Source of the DNA: Leptasterias polaris
Taxonomy: Eukaryota; Echinodermata; Asteroidea; Forcipulatida; Asteriidae
Assembly (NCBI GenBank): GCA_037783415.1
Contig: JAZGTN010000096.1
Span: 1,488,001 to 1,552,000 of the forward strand
Direction of reading: 5' to 3'
Length of the DNA stretch: 64,000 nucleotides
Below are positions 47,229 through 57,769 of the stretch, in pieces (positions within the stretch are counted from its first letter, which is position 1; each line of letters begins with the position of its first letter). Position numbers and translations under genes: made by a program. Under the pieces are notes generated by a model, which saw only the letters and a list, made by a program, of their open reading frames with translations, had not been told where the DNA came from and did no database searches.

Positions 47229-47772
47229 GTAAAACGCGTCTAATTTACCCTTTTCAACCACCGGGATTAGGCTATTATTAAGAAAGAAAGCCACATTGTC
47301 CCCCCCCCCCCCCCCCCCCAAATATAGTTCTGCAAGCGAATTCTATTATCCAGCGCAAAGTTCATTGTTATTATGGCCGACCTCCTAATCAGAACTTGGC
47401 ATACGCGTAATGGAATAATTAGGTACCCACGTGACATGCACAGGCCTGTCAGATTTGGCCTACTGCACACTCATGCACGTTAATTTACGTTTACGTCCGT
47501 CCCTTACGTTCACTTATGAGACAGTCCTAGTAGCAGCTTGATCTACTTTGCATGCGTGTATGTCCAGGATTACGATGTCCAGCTGCTTTCGAGGTGCCCG
47601 GAAGTCCAGATTCTCGCGAAAGCTCGTACGCTCTCGAGGTCAACTTACATAGCAGTTCTTTAAAACTTAAAGCAATTTTATGTTACATGCATTGTGTGTG
47701 CCGGCTGCGTACGACTAAATTGCTAACAATGTAAACCTATTCAGACAATTTTGTCTTGTTTACATTTTCTAG

Positions 47773-47841
47773 ACAACTTGATTGAGGAAAACTTTGGCAG
47801 TAGAGGGGGACGAAGTGGCGGCTATGAAGTCAGACTACCAC
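47773..47841 (+). CDS. CABIT-SAM adaptor, short exon (YEV motif)
   Basis: 69 bases between CATTTTCTAG and C|GTAAGT. Only the frame needing one upstream base is open: NLIEENFGSRGGRSGGYEVR LP. It enters and leaves in phase 1. The next exon completes a Pro codon across the junction. The Gly/Arg stretch and Tyr-Glu-Val suggest a flexible linker with a possible tyrosine phosphorylation site. Confidence 0.55.
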
Positions 47842-48107
47842 GTAAGTCTTATAAATACACTCGCTAAAGTCTGCAGTTAGAGGTTCACACATTATGTCGC
47901 CCCAAATCATTATTCCTAGGGTAGTTATGTTTCATGTCAGCAGTAATCAAAATAAAAACAAAAATTTGATATTTGCTCTGTAAAAAGTAGTATTAATATT
48001 ACAATTCACTGTAAATCACATTCCCCAAAAGGAAACTCTCAATTATTAAGCTATCATTTTTTACAATGTGAATTCAATCTTTCGAATTAAATAATTACGG
48101 GGCGAAC

Positions 48108-48260
48108 AAAGAATATTTTACTAGAGCGGGATTTGAATCAACGACCTCCAGATTAACGTGCCGGCGCTCTACCAACTGAGCTATCTATATAGCCATAATT
48201 TGGCGGTCTCCCCATTTTGTCAATATTGTTTGTTCGGGGGTGCCAGTCAGAAGCCATAGG
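48108..48260 (-). mobile_element. SINE copy B
   Basis: The reverse complement has the module ATGGCTTCTGACTGGCACCC CCGAACAAACAATATTGACA, then GATAGCTCAGTTGGTAGAGC GCCGGCACGTTAATCTGG and GGTCGTTGATTCAAATCCCG CTCTAGT. The anticodon loop ACGTTAA is closer to tRNA-Asn (GTT) than in copy A. The tail after the head (AAAATATTCTTTG) resembles that of copy A. Confidence 0.8.
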
Positions 48261-48834
48261 CCTACAACTATTACTAGATATTTGAAATAAAGGGTGCTGC
48301 CGTTGACCAGGTTGTGGGTGTGATCCCTGGCTACAAGGTACCTAACGGTTAACACAATCTCGTTTGGAGATAATATTGGTCTTGTCCCATGACTCACGGA
48401 CAAACTGTTTGGTGTGCACTTTATTTATTGTTTTAAGAGACATCACCTACTATTTGTATGGCTCGCGGTTCAGGTTCGGACGACACGACAGCGAAACAAA
48501 TAAAATAATAATTCACAGTAAATACATTTTACTTTGATCGTCAATCACCAGTTATCCATCGAGCCATTCAAGCTTACATTGCAAATTGAAAAGTAAGATG
48601 TGTAAGCAAAATAAACGACCTGATTCAAACAATAACTTGATCTAGAGTAAATTATAAAGCACAAATATCAGCCCTATGAAATAAATGTAAAATATCTAAA
48701 CGACCAGCTGATGACCACTAGCCAAAATCCGTGCTCATGTGAACTCAATTGTCCTTATTGGTTGAAAATATTTTAAACGAATTTCTGTTTATTTTAAAGT
48801 AGGTCTTTAAAATATATATAATACGTTTCCTTCC

Positions 48835-49105
48835 CTCGATTTTTAATTTTGTTTGCTTCCTCACATATTATTTAATTCCCTCTAATTAGTTCATTCCCCC
48901 GAAACATAATTTCGTTCCCTCAAAGCAGTATTTTGTTCCCTCGAAATATTATGTTGTTCCCCTGAAAGAATTTCATTCCTCAAAATTATATTTTGGGGAA
49001 ACAAAATGATTTTGAGGAAACGAAATAGTATTACGAGGGAACAAAGTAGTACTTCTAGGAGACGAAATATTATTTCAAAAGAACAAGGGAACGAAATTTA
49101 TATAT
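48835..49105. repeat. Head-to-head array of the 'gaggaaacgaaa' unit
   Basis: 48835-48985 carries units in reverse (TTCCCTCGAAATATTATGTT G...), and 48990-49105 carries them forward (GAGGAAACGAAATAGTATTA CGAGGG...). The axis is near 48988. A TA-rich tract (49100-49130) follows. The array ends about 95 bases before the next exon. Confidence 0.8.
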
Positions 49106-49198
49106 ATATAATTTATATACATATATTTCTATACATATTTGGCCTTCCATACTTACAGTATTTTTTTAAAAGCTATACTTGTTTTTATGTCCCATCAG

Positions 49199-49261
49199 CA
49201 GAAGGAGGCTCAGACAGTGACGATGACGGCGACTATGAGAAACCTGGTGATGTTTTCAAAC
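49199..49261 (+). CDS. CABIT-SAM adaptor, acidic short exon (DYEKP motif)
   Basis: 63 bases between GTCCCATCAG and C|GTAAGG, phase 1 in and out. The reading is P|EGGSDSDDDGDYEKPGDVFK followed by a junction Arg/Pro codon. The acidic run before Tyr-Glu-Lys-Pro looks like a tyrosine-kinase substrate and possible SH2 docking site, consistent with an adaptor. Because this exon and the one before are both multiples of three in the same phase, either could be skipped without shifting the frame. Confidence 0.65.
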
Positions 49262-50784
49262 GTAAGGCTTAAACTATACCAATCCGATGCATATTTCACT
49301 CCACAACAAAATATTTTTTCCAATTATTGGTTCTAGTGAGTTCACTTGTCCAACTGTGAAAGGACGTAATTTTTTATTTTTAAGCAAGGGGTGTATTGCC
49401 AAAATTTAAAAACGCACAAAGTAAACGGTTGATTCGATAGTTCCCCGCACAACATTGTATAAAGTGCATACAGATTTTACACAACAATGCTGGTTTATTA
49501 TTGATAACGATTATACTGCTCTTGTGATCGAGCAAGGCATTATGGGAAAGAACAAACTTGGCGCGGCGAGACCGTGCACCACTGGGAACGAGGTAGAACA
49601 TTGTAGTAGGGTCAATTTATGAAAAAATACACTTTAACCAACATTGATACCGCCATTAACAGGTATCATCGAAATAAATATATTTAAGAAAAACATAAAG
49701 TAAATAATATATCACGTCGTTGTAAAAATATTTGGTGTCCTTTTATTCGCTAGTTCACAGAGCCGGTGTCATTTCACCTGCTGATTTCTAGCCCTCATGG
49801 GAAATTAACATGGGCTGAGGAAGGTTGATTCTAAAGAGGGCGCTATATCAGAAGAAATTTGTACACAGTTCTCCGTATGTGGGACAAAATCTTCTGCCAC
49901 AACGGTCTTAATCTCACACTGTTTAAAACTGCTTGATGAAAACAGATAATTTATGCCTACTTTAACTGGCTATACTATTAAACTTGAGGACAAGTCGCTA
50001 AATGTTTGTCGTGATGCGTGCTCTCATGCGATTATACTGCTCTTGTGATCGAGCAAGGCATTCTGGGAAAGAACAAACTTGGCGCGGCGAGACCGTGCAC
50101 CACTGGGAACGAGGTAGAACATTTTAGTAGGGTTAATTTTAAAAAAAATACACCTTAACCTCAAAAACATTTTAACAAAAGGTTTTTAACGGATTATGGT
50201 AGTATTGACCATCAAGAATAACATATTAAAAATATAAGAAATTCGGAGCACAGAACAGCTGTTGTCTACATCTATGTTTTATGGGTCAAGAAACACATTA
50301 AGACCAATGAAAAATTCATTGAGTAATCAGGTAACCTGCAAATCCAAGATGGCGTCCAAAACAACCAGTTTACTTCTCTGTGAGGCTGCTACATCCGGTG
50401 GATGCCCCTCTCCCCGTGCATAGCGGTAGGTAGCGGGCCTGGCTTCTTAAGTGACCTCCCCGGGGCCCGGACGGTACGACAGGACTGGTCCGACGCAGTG
50501 AGCGGGGTGTGGGACGGTGCTGCCTCTTCCTGCAGCGGGAGTGGCAGTGCCGTCTCGCCCCGGGGCGGATCCCGGACCCAACGGCAATTAGTGAAGCCCG
50601 CATGGGCGCGAGAGCGTGAGTTTCCGAGACCTTTTGTCGAGCCCGGCCTCGTTCAGCTCTGCGTTTGGCATCCTGATTGCCGTCCCTCCGGGACACGTCG
50701 AAGCGTTTGTTGGGCCCTTGCCCTTGCCCTACTGCCTGCCTGGCCTTCCTCTCGATCTCCGCCCAGTTCTGCCGGGCGCGGCCG

Positions 50785-51391
50785 AAACGTTTACTTTGAA
50801 AAAATTGGAGTGTTCAAAGCAAGCCGTGAGCCTGGATAGCAGAGCATGGGATACTGGAATAGGACCTCATTAATCAAGAACGAAAGTTAGAGGTTCGAAG
50901 GCGATCAGATACCGCCCTAGTTCTAACCATAAACTATGCCCACTGGCGATCCGCCGGTGTAATACTCCAATGACGCGGCGGGCAGTCTGTGGGCGACCAA
51001 AGTCTTTGGGTTCCGGGGGAAGTATGGTTGCAAAGCTGAAACTTAAAGGAATTGACGGAAGAGCACCAGGAGTGGAGCCTGCGGCTTAATTTGACTCAAC
51101 ACGGAGAAACTCACCCGGCCCGGACACAGTGAAGATTGAGAGCTCTTTCTTGATTCTGTGGGTGGTGGTGCGCATGGCCGATCTTAGTTGGTGGAGCGAT
51201 TTGTCTGGTTAATTCCGATAACGAACGAGACTCTGGCTTGCTAAATAGTCGCGCCAGCCGCTGTGCCGGGCGCTGACTTCTTAGAGGGACAACTTGCGTT
51301 CAGCCACGCCAGATTGAGGAATAACATGTCTTCCCAGTAAGCGCGAGTCATCAGCTCACATTGATTACATCCCTGCCCTTTGTATAAAAAA

Positions 51392-51422
<31 letters not shown>

Positions 51423-51546
51423 AATGGTTTAGTGAGGTCCTCGGACGGGCCGCGGCGGGGCGGCGGGGCGCCTCTGGCGCCTCGCTCGTGCGCCCGGAAG
51501 ACAATCCAACTTGATCATTCAGAGGAAGTAAAAGTCGTAACAAGGG

Positions 51547-51577
<31 letters not shown>
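50785..51577 (+). pseudogene. 18S rRNA pseudogene (3' two-thirds, internally deleted)
   Basis: It starts at AAACGTTTACTTTGAAAAAA TTGGAGTGTTCAAAGC and ends with the standard 18S 3' end GTAACAAGGGTTCCGTAGGT GAACCTGCGGAAGGATCATTA. Conserved blocks seen: GATCAGATACCGCCCTAGTT, AAGGAATTGACGGAAG, CTGCGGCTTAATTTGACTCA ACAC, TGTACACACCGCCCGTCGCT. Against known 18S genes it lacks about 120 nt between GGACCTC and ATTAATCAAG (about 50868), roughly 10 nt near 51133, and a long helix region near 51330. A duplicated TGTA(TAAAAAA)TGTA interrupts 51379-51392. It cannot make a working rRNA. It lies on the plus strand in the intron before the SAM exon. Confidence 0.9.
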
Positions 51578-51580
<3 letters not shown>

Positions 51581-51800
51581 AATGAACGAAGGACCTGCGC
51601 TGTCCACAGCCAACGGACCCCGCTTCCCACGGCCGCCTTATAAAAATGCCACGCCGATCGGGCCCGATCGGGTGGAAGGTGCGGTCTGGCGGGACCCCTC
51701 AAGGGGCTTCTCCGGATGTGTTCGCGGGAGTGGTCCAACGCTGGGGATCCGGGACCGGTTCTTGCACAACAGCTGCAACTCCCATCTCTATATTATTATA
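51578..51800 (+). other. ITS1-like sequence after the 18S pseudogene
   Basis: GC-rich sequence directly continuing the 18S 3' end (AACGAATGAACGAAGGACC...), so the copy derived from rDNA or precursor RNA and not from mature rRNA. 50400-50785, before the 18S part, is also GC-rich but not identifiable as 18S. It may be rDNA-derived, rearranged sequence. Confidence 0.6.
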
Positions 51801-54163
51801 AATTAACCCAGCCTGTAAGTAGCGAATAGTTTGTGATTTGCTCCGTGGAACGAAGGTGCTCACGCGGTAGGCATATTATGTAATTAGTGAAATTGACACA
51901 TGAAACAGCCACAGGGTGAAAACAAACAGTAACCAGGTCACCTAGATATACCCTGAGGGTATTTCTGGGTCAGGATTGTAAACAAACAGCTCTGGTTTCC
52001 ATTCATAGACAGATGACAGAGAGCATGTATTGGTACTGTCGGGCAAATTTTGTACACAAGGGAATTGGCGCCTTGGCGCAGACCCACTCTGTGACAGCTG
52101 GCCTACCCGATGAACGACCTCTACGGCAAAATCGGTTCAGCCACTTTGTTAAGGGGTGTTCAGGGTTGGATGAAAATTAAGTTCAGCGGAAAATTTTTTT
52201 TTAAAGTGTTTTAATTAACAAAATTATATTAATTGTTCTACCGCTTAAGACTATTCGCTACTTGCAGAGTTTTAATGGGGACCAGTTGCTCTATGACTGC
52301 ATGCGTCTTTTATGTAGCGCGCATACGTCTTTAACACCGAATGGGTCAAATGCAGGACTAATTAAAATATCCAACATAATTTGATATTTTAAAGTCACAC
52401 TTCAAGGGGTTACAATCGAGCAAGGTATTTTGGGAAAGAAAAAATGCTCTAAACTGCATACAGATAGACATCACAAGATCAAAAAAAGAATAAAAAGGGA
52501 ACTGTTGTTCTGGACTTGAGAGGTATAGAGTGGATCGCGGCGACAGGCCTAATTCTGACACATTTTAATTAACCAATTCCAGGGGTGCGTTTTGGCGACC
52601 CCAACCAAAAACATGTTTGAGCTTTGGTCATTGGTTGAGCGTATTTCGGTTGACGTGGCTGTTCCGACCAAACCGTAACCAACTTGTCGGCTCGGTTAGG
52701 CTTGGTTTCAAGATGCAGACTCTAAAAACTATCGGAAAATGTCAATAGAATTACTTTCAAAATGAAATACCCTAAAGCTTTAGCCTTCGGAGAGGCTCCA
52801 TTAATCAACTAGAGTCGTAAACAAGTTGTTGAAAAATAATACTTACATTTAAAAACAAGTAAAAAAAAGGGGGGAAACTCATAACCATTCTATCACCACA
52901 ATAAAATAAAATAAAATAATTTTGTTTAAAAAGTAAGGGTTTGAATTTCAGGACAATTGAACAGATATTGTACAAACAGATAAGTACAAAATGAAGAAAG
53001 ATTTAGGCACATAAAGTATGTAGAGTGTAAGTTGGGAGCTAGGTATAGTACATTGCATTCTGCTCTACAGCCAGGCTCCTGGAATAATACCCACGCCTAA
53101 CACCCTTATTTAAGACAATTTAATAAATGTTTTACGAGTGAATATTACAAAAATAGAGTACAACCATTTAAACGGTTATTACTTCAATTTAAAAACAACT
53201 AAAAAACCAACAAGTAAATCGAGTAAATAACGTATTCCAATCACCAAAATTAAGTTGCGAATAAAGAAGGGGCGACCTTAACTGGGATTGAGTTTGTTTG
53301 TGAGGGCGACTTTGTAGTAAGTGACCTTGCTGGGGGCGAGTTAACTGATTTCCTCATAGCAAGGAGGAACACTGAGAAAAATATCCCGCTACAGGAAAAT
53401 AATAATTCTTTTCACAAAAGTCATCCTATTCGTTTTGGGTTAGGTGTAGGCCTTAGGGTTTAATAAAGAGTTAAAATGCATGGTATAATTGTTTGAATGC
53501 CAGTAGGGTATTTTCAGGGCATAGGTTGATTTTTAACGTCCCTCCTTTTAAACAAGGGGACGTAAAAGAACAAACGTTATTCAGATGAAAAGTAAAGAAA
53601 GTGCACAAATACTCAGTTGAAATTAGTGGGTCAACAATAGTTGTTTATGAGACAAATGTCTATCTTTTAAAAATGAAACGTGTCTGACACTGTTCAAGAT
53701 TGAAACGTCCAGTAACAATGATGATCTGAAATGGAAAGGAACGGACTCCCTGCAGTCATTCATTTTGCAGTCATTCATTTTGCATGAAGGTCAAGGTCTT
53801 GCTTTCCTGGTTAAAGTTCTACATTTTATGGCGACCAACAACAACAAAAACAAATTAGGTTGTATGCAGTGACACAGGAATTATGTAAACTTTAGTGGTT
53901 TTGTTTTTAATATAACCCTTCAACCTCATAATAAGAACCTTTTATAACCGACAACGAAAACTTCCCAAATGGGGTAGCATCCGTCTTGGATTTTTGAGGA
54001 CAAACTAGGCATGTTATAGTATGAAAATAAAATAGAAGACTGGGGGTGGGGGTAGACCGAGACCAATCTAAAGTATTACTATACTCAAACTAGTTTAGAC
54101 CAATAATGTATAACCTCTTGTATAACTACTAATCGTGCTTTCTATACTTGTGATTGCATGAAG
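51801..54163. other. Unassigned intronic sequence with repeat fragments
   Basis: 52318-52445 is a truncated 'cactgggaacgagg' family copy. 53268-53350 is a lone end of the 6046-8432 type element. Otherwise there are no supported features. Confidence 0.4.
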
Positions 54164-54396
54164 CACCTGATGATGGTAACGTGGCATCTTTTAAAATGAA
54201 TGAAATGGTGCTGCTGCTGAAGTATCTAGACGTTGACCGGAATGTTGTGTCCAACTTCATCACCAGAGGCATCGATGGCAGAAAACTGTGTACTCTTAAA
54301 CGGCAGGTAACAGATGAGAATCTGCGTGAACAGCTTGGCGTGGACAGCCTGAAGGATTGGTACTCAATGAAATATTTCATTGACAAGTCAAGTTAA
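54164..54396 (+). CDS. CABIT-SAM adaptor, terminal exon (SAM domain)
   Basis: Acceptor TTGTGATTGCATGAAG; the phase-1 entry completes Pro with the previous exon, then PDDGNVASFKMNEMVLLL continues. The next ~65 residues fit a SAM domain: helix 1 MNEMVLLLKYLDV, the conserved NFITRGIDGRKLCTL core (F...IdG..L..L), DENLREQLGVDSL and the last helix DWYSMKYFID, then TAA at 54394. A C-terminal SAM after CABIT is the GAREM arrangement. The domain may mediate self-association or partner binding. The 3' UTR would include a tRNA-like repeat at 54523. Confidence 0.85.
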
Positions 54397-54522
54397 GATG
54401 TGAATAGGACCAGATCGTCTACATACAAGACATTACACTTTTAAATGTCTCGTTTGGTATTACCTACACACCGATGCGTTTGGGGTACCCGCTGCTAAAA
54501 TGTTGGGATACTGGGAAATATC

Positions 54523-54593
54523 GGTGGTTTAGTGGTATAAAAGACATCTGCTCTAGAATGAATAAGGTTGTGGGTTCAAACCCCTCCCAAGTA
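54523..54593 (+). repeat. tRNA-like sequence (SINE head)
   Basis: TCGGTGGTTTAGTGGTATAA (box A-like) and GGTTGTGGGTTCAAACCCCT (box B with T stem). The rest pairs poorly. Unrelated to the 45418 family. Confidence 0.55.
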
Positions 54594-54862
54594 TAATGCA
54601 TGTGGATTTTTTTCACAGGACTGGGGGACTACTGAGTATACAATGTTTGACACACTTCTGTGTATGGTTAAAACCAAGTTGCATTGTTTTCCCCGTTGCA
54701 AATTTATAACATCTATTAACTCTAACATTATATTAAATTCAATGTTATGTTCCATATAAAAACCAAGGTCCTTGACATTTCACTTGTGCAGTAGAGAGCA
54801 AAACTGAGTTTAGCCTAGCTATAAAACGTTTAAATAATTGAAAAATGTAAAATTGTCACTGA

Positions 54863-54868
54863 AATAAA
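54863..54868 (+). terminator. Possible poly(A) signal of the CABIT-SAM gene
   Basis: AATAAA 467 bases after the stop codon, followed by AT-rich sequence. Simple motif match only. Confidence 0.35.
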
Positions 54869-55320
54869 AAATTAAAGTATTTTTTTCACATTGACATTAT
54901 TATACTCAAAAACCAAAAGGTGCAAACGTTATGGGAACAACCCTCTAATATTGCCCCCATCTGCCCAACTAAAACATAGGCAGGCCAATATTGACCTTGT
55001 GTCGCGTAGACCAATTTCCTTCTTTCGTAGAATTTACAAAAAAAGCGTTTGCTAACTATAGACATAAATATGATTTGTGAACCATGATTTATCAATTACA
55101 TAAAGATTATTGAGAAGTAAATGTAAACTATACTTAAAACTCATCCCCTTACTCAGATCTTTAGTTCGATACAGATAATAGTAGACTGATAGTTTTCAAA
55201 ACAACTATAGGCTACTAAACAGTATATGGATTTAGAAATTTAGAAAAATATTTTGTTAATTCTTTGACGGTTTAGTAAACCCTTTTGACTACACCAATTA
55301 TTGCCAATGTCGCAAAATTG

Positions 55321-56575
55321 TTTTGCTTTGTAATAATGTGAAACAATGTATGGTATAATTGTTGTCTTTAACTGTTGTGCTCAGTGGCGTAACTAAGGGG
55401 GGCACGGGGGGCACGTGCCCCCCAATTGATGTCAGTGCCCCCACCCCCGGTGCCCCCCATTTGAAATCCGAACCTTTGAGACTATAATTACCAGAATGTA
55501 AAATGTTAAGTTTTATAAACGTTTATGGAGCACTGGTGGCGTACAGCTCAATGTTTCAAACTATTTTTTCATATATTTACACATATTTGTTGTACCTTTG
55601 CAATGGACAGTTGTTATTTTTACCAACGTCTTCAGAGTACGGTAAATCACGTCCGCAAATTGTATGATGACTCATCGCCCGCGCGCTCGCCCAATTCTTC
55701 CACAGTTTGCCACGTTATAAATACGGTACGGTAGTGTCACATAAAGCTACACGACTTGCTGGGTGCCGTTGCACTTATCGTAAGTACATGAGGAAAAGCC
55801 ATTGAAAACTATTGAGCTGTGTGTGAGAGCATTGATCTAAAATATCTGCTTCATTTGAGACATTACTTTGTTATTCAGTGTATAGGGTATTTTAAATTAT
55901 TAAATAGTTTGTCAAAATGTAAAAATCGAAATTGGGGGGGGGGGCGGATGGGTCAAAACCATTTCCAAAACCCCAAAAAGATCAAAGTTTTTAACATTGA
56001 TTAGGACTACTGTGCATGGCCCCAAGTGTGTAATAAATAAATACTAGTGCCAGTCCTCAAATACATAAATCCCCATAAAAAAGACTCCGGTCTCGCAATC
56101 CCTTGTTAACAGTTATGATTTATTTCTACACATTCAAACAGTAACTGCATGGTTCTAGATGTTGCGAAGAGAGAAAAACAAGGAAAAAAAATCTTTGTTT
56201 CATTATGATGTATTTTATAGGCTGCAGGATCGACACAAAATAAGGAAGGATGCAGGCTGTTTGGAACCTTCCATTGCGTAGATTAAGATCCAGTTTTTAA
56301 AAAGTGCAAAGGAATCTATAGTTTATTTGCCAGCAGTGCCCCCTAGAAAAAAAGGTGCCCCCCCCCCCTTGTGCCCCCCCCTAAAAATTTACCTTAGTTA
56401 CGCCGCTGGTTGTGCTTTAGTACGTGAAACAATGGTGTTATTGATTTCGTTGATCATTATGCTTTTTAATATGTGAAACAATGCTAGTCATTGTTATCTT
56501 TACTCGTTATGCTTTATTAGTTGAAACAATGATGTTATTGTTATTGCTATATATTCGTTATGTTTTATAAGCATC
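55321..56575 (+). repeat. Tandem '...gtgaaacaatg...' repeat split by the hAT element
   Basis: Units such as TTTGTAATAATGTGAAACAATG (55328), TTTAGTACGTGAAACAATG (56415), TTTTAATATGTGAAACAATG (56462) and TTTATTAGTTGAAACAATG (56510), each followed by an ATTGTT-rich half, form four diverged copies of about 50-60 bp. The element at 55382-56408 sits between the first and second. Confidence 0.65.
55382..56408. mobile_element. hAT-type non-autonomous element, 8-bp target duplication
   Basis: The ends CAGTGGCGTAACTAAGG and the reverse complement of CCTTAGTTACGCCGCTG differ at one base. The perfect 8-bp duplication GTTGTGCT flanks it (55374-55381, 56409-56416), the size made by hAT transposases. Subterminal G/C runs (GGGGGGCACGGGGGGCACGT, and GCCCCCC-rich at 56340-56385) also pair. 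No transposase frame inside. Confidence 0.92.
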
Positions 56576-56579
56576 AGAC

Positions 56580-56650
56580 TCAAGCTCTGGGAGTTTTGAT
56601 CAGCAGAGTGTGGGGTCGAATCCCGGGCGCGACAATTGTGTCCTTGAGCA
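56580..56650 (+). repeat. tRNA-derived SINE fragment
   Basis: CAGAGTGTGGGGTCGAATCC CGGGCGCGACA, then TTGTGTCCTTGAGCAAGATA, the box B and following body of a SINE type widespread in marine invertebrates. Box A is weak. Confidence 0.65.
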
Positions 56651-57769
56651 AGATATCTTACAATATATGCTTTGCAGTACTTTTTTAAGCTGTAGGGTCC
56701 CGTGTACTATGGATTGGTAGGACCAGTAGGACACGTAACAAAAACCAGAACACTTATCCTAGAACCCCGGTGTTTCTGGTTCACATTGCAAGCACCCTTG
56801 GTTTTTTTAGGCATCTTTGGTTTCATTACCAAAAATAGTAGTAATAATGTGTGAAACAGTATATGTTATTGTTCAAAGTAAGAATTACCTTCTTTGTCCA
56901 TTGCATTGGAGTGGTGTATTTTGCCTTATTTATCAACACATAAATTATGATGACACCGGACTCATGTAAAAAATATCAAAATAATATGTTTTTATTATGG
57001 AAGCTATCATCAGAATAAGAATTGTGATATGCATTGGCTGTGTACAAATTCCGTATAGAGTCTTGAAAGTAAACTCAATGCTGAATATAAAAAGCGGATA
57101 AATTAATTTCATCAATTAGTTTATTTGTTAATGCAAAAACCATTCTTCTAAATAGGCCTAACGAACCGAATGTAGATACATTAATTGATACTTTTTTGTA
57201 ATAATAACATTACTTAAAAAAACAAAAAACAAAAAACACCAGAAGCAACAACAACAACAACAGCAATTTATCTCTTCGCCACTGCCCGCCTCTAAACAAA
57301 AATGTCTAGTTATGCCACAGCCTCGTGCATCTGTGATATAAGATCTTAAGGAAAACCTAAGAAACCGAAATATCAAGTATCATCCAGCAAAACATCATTG
57401 CATTTGTTCATAGTTTATCAACTTATCCATATCTCATCAGTAACAAAGGCATAAACAGAAAAAATGTTTCCTTTCGACAAAGTACACAGTTTGGTCAAAA
57501 ATACTGCAGTTATACAATTCACATTTTTCATCCTTTTTTAAGTGCAAGCAATAAGTGCAATAAGCAACTAGAGATTCAGAGTTTGTCTTACCACAAACTC
57601 AAGGTGTTCGGCTCCGGTGGTAGGGAATGATGAGCCGTTTTTCAATACACGCTGTTGGTATCGTGAAGAGTTTCATTTATTTTTCTCAAAATAAAATTGG
57701 ACTATACATGTAGCTTGCTTTGTATACAAGATAAGTAATAATTGGTCAAAATTTCAAAAATGTGTAAAC
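56651..57769. other. Unassigned sequence
   Basis: No supported gene. AT-rich with (CAA)n-like tracts near 57245. Confidence 0.3.

Larger units (their letters stand above)
46214..47525. mobile_element. 1.3-kb non-autonomous element with inverted ends
   Basis: The left end GTCTGTCCCATTAGTGAACG TAAGGAACGGACGTAAA pairs with the right end (47490-47525). Direct repeats CCTAGTAG flank it (46206-46213, 47526-47533). Another right-end-like sequence (CTTACGTTCACTAATGAGAC, 46183-46202) lies just outside the left boundary. The interior has G runs (46640-46740) and a degenerate SINE head (46496-46560), but no transposase. Confidence 0.65.
26885..47772 (+). other. Intron 2 (about 20.9 kb, repeat-filled)
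   Basis: Starts GTAAGT and ends TACATTTTCTAG. The splice phases of its flanking exons do not match, so it must contain at least one more exon. It carries most of the mobile elements listed below, in both orientations. Confidence 0.65.
23781..54396 (+). other. CABIT-SAM adaptor gene (GAREM/THEMIS-like), whole locus
   Basis: Supported coding exons lie at 23781-24779, 25935-26884, 47773-47841, 49199-49261 and 54164-54396. Splice sites are canonical: GTAAAT, GTAAGT, GTAAGT, GTAAGG donors, and ACAG, CTAG, TCAG, GAAG acceptors. Phases agree at every junction except the second, where a two-base overhang meets an exon needing a one-base overhang, so an exon of length 3n+2 is missing in the 20.9-kb intron. 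With the 29-nt candidate at 47200-47228 the coding sequence totals 2343 nt (780 residues plus stop), close to the size of vertebrate GAREM. The inferred product is a cytoplasmic adaptor coupling receptors to GRB2/MAPK-type signalling. A possible poly(A) signal AATAAA is at 54863. Confidence 0.75.

Noticed and set aside
50370..51806. Frames of up to 165 residues over the GC-rich block on both strands
   Set aside because: The sequence is 18S rRNA and ITS-like; GC-rich rDNA gives long chance frames.
54129..54386. 85-residue minus frame over the terminal exon
   Set aside because: Shadow of the SAM-encoding exon.
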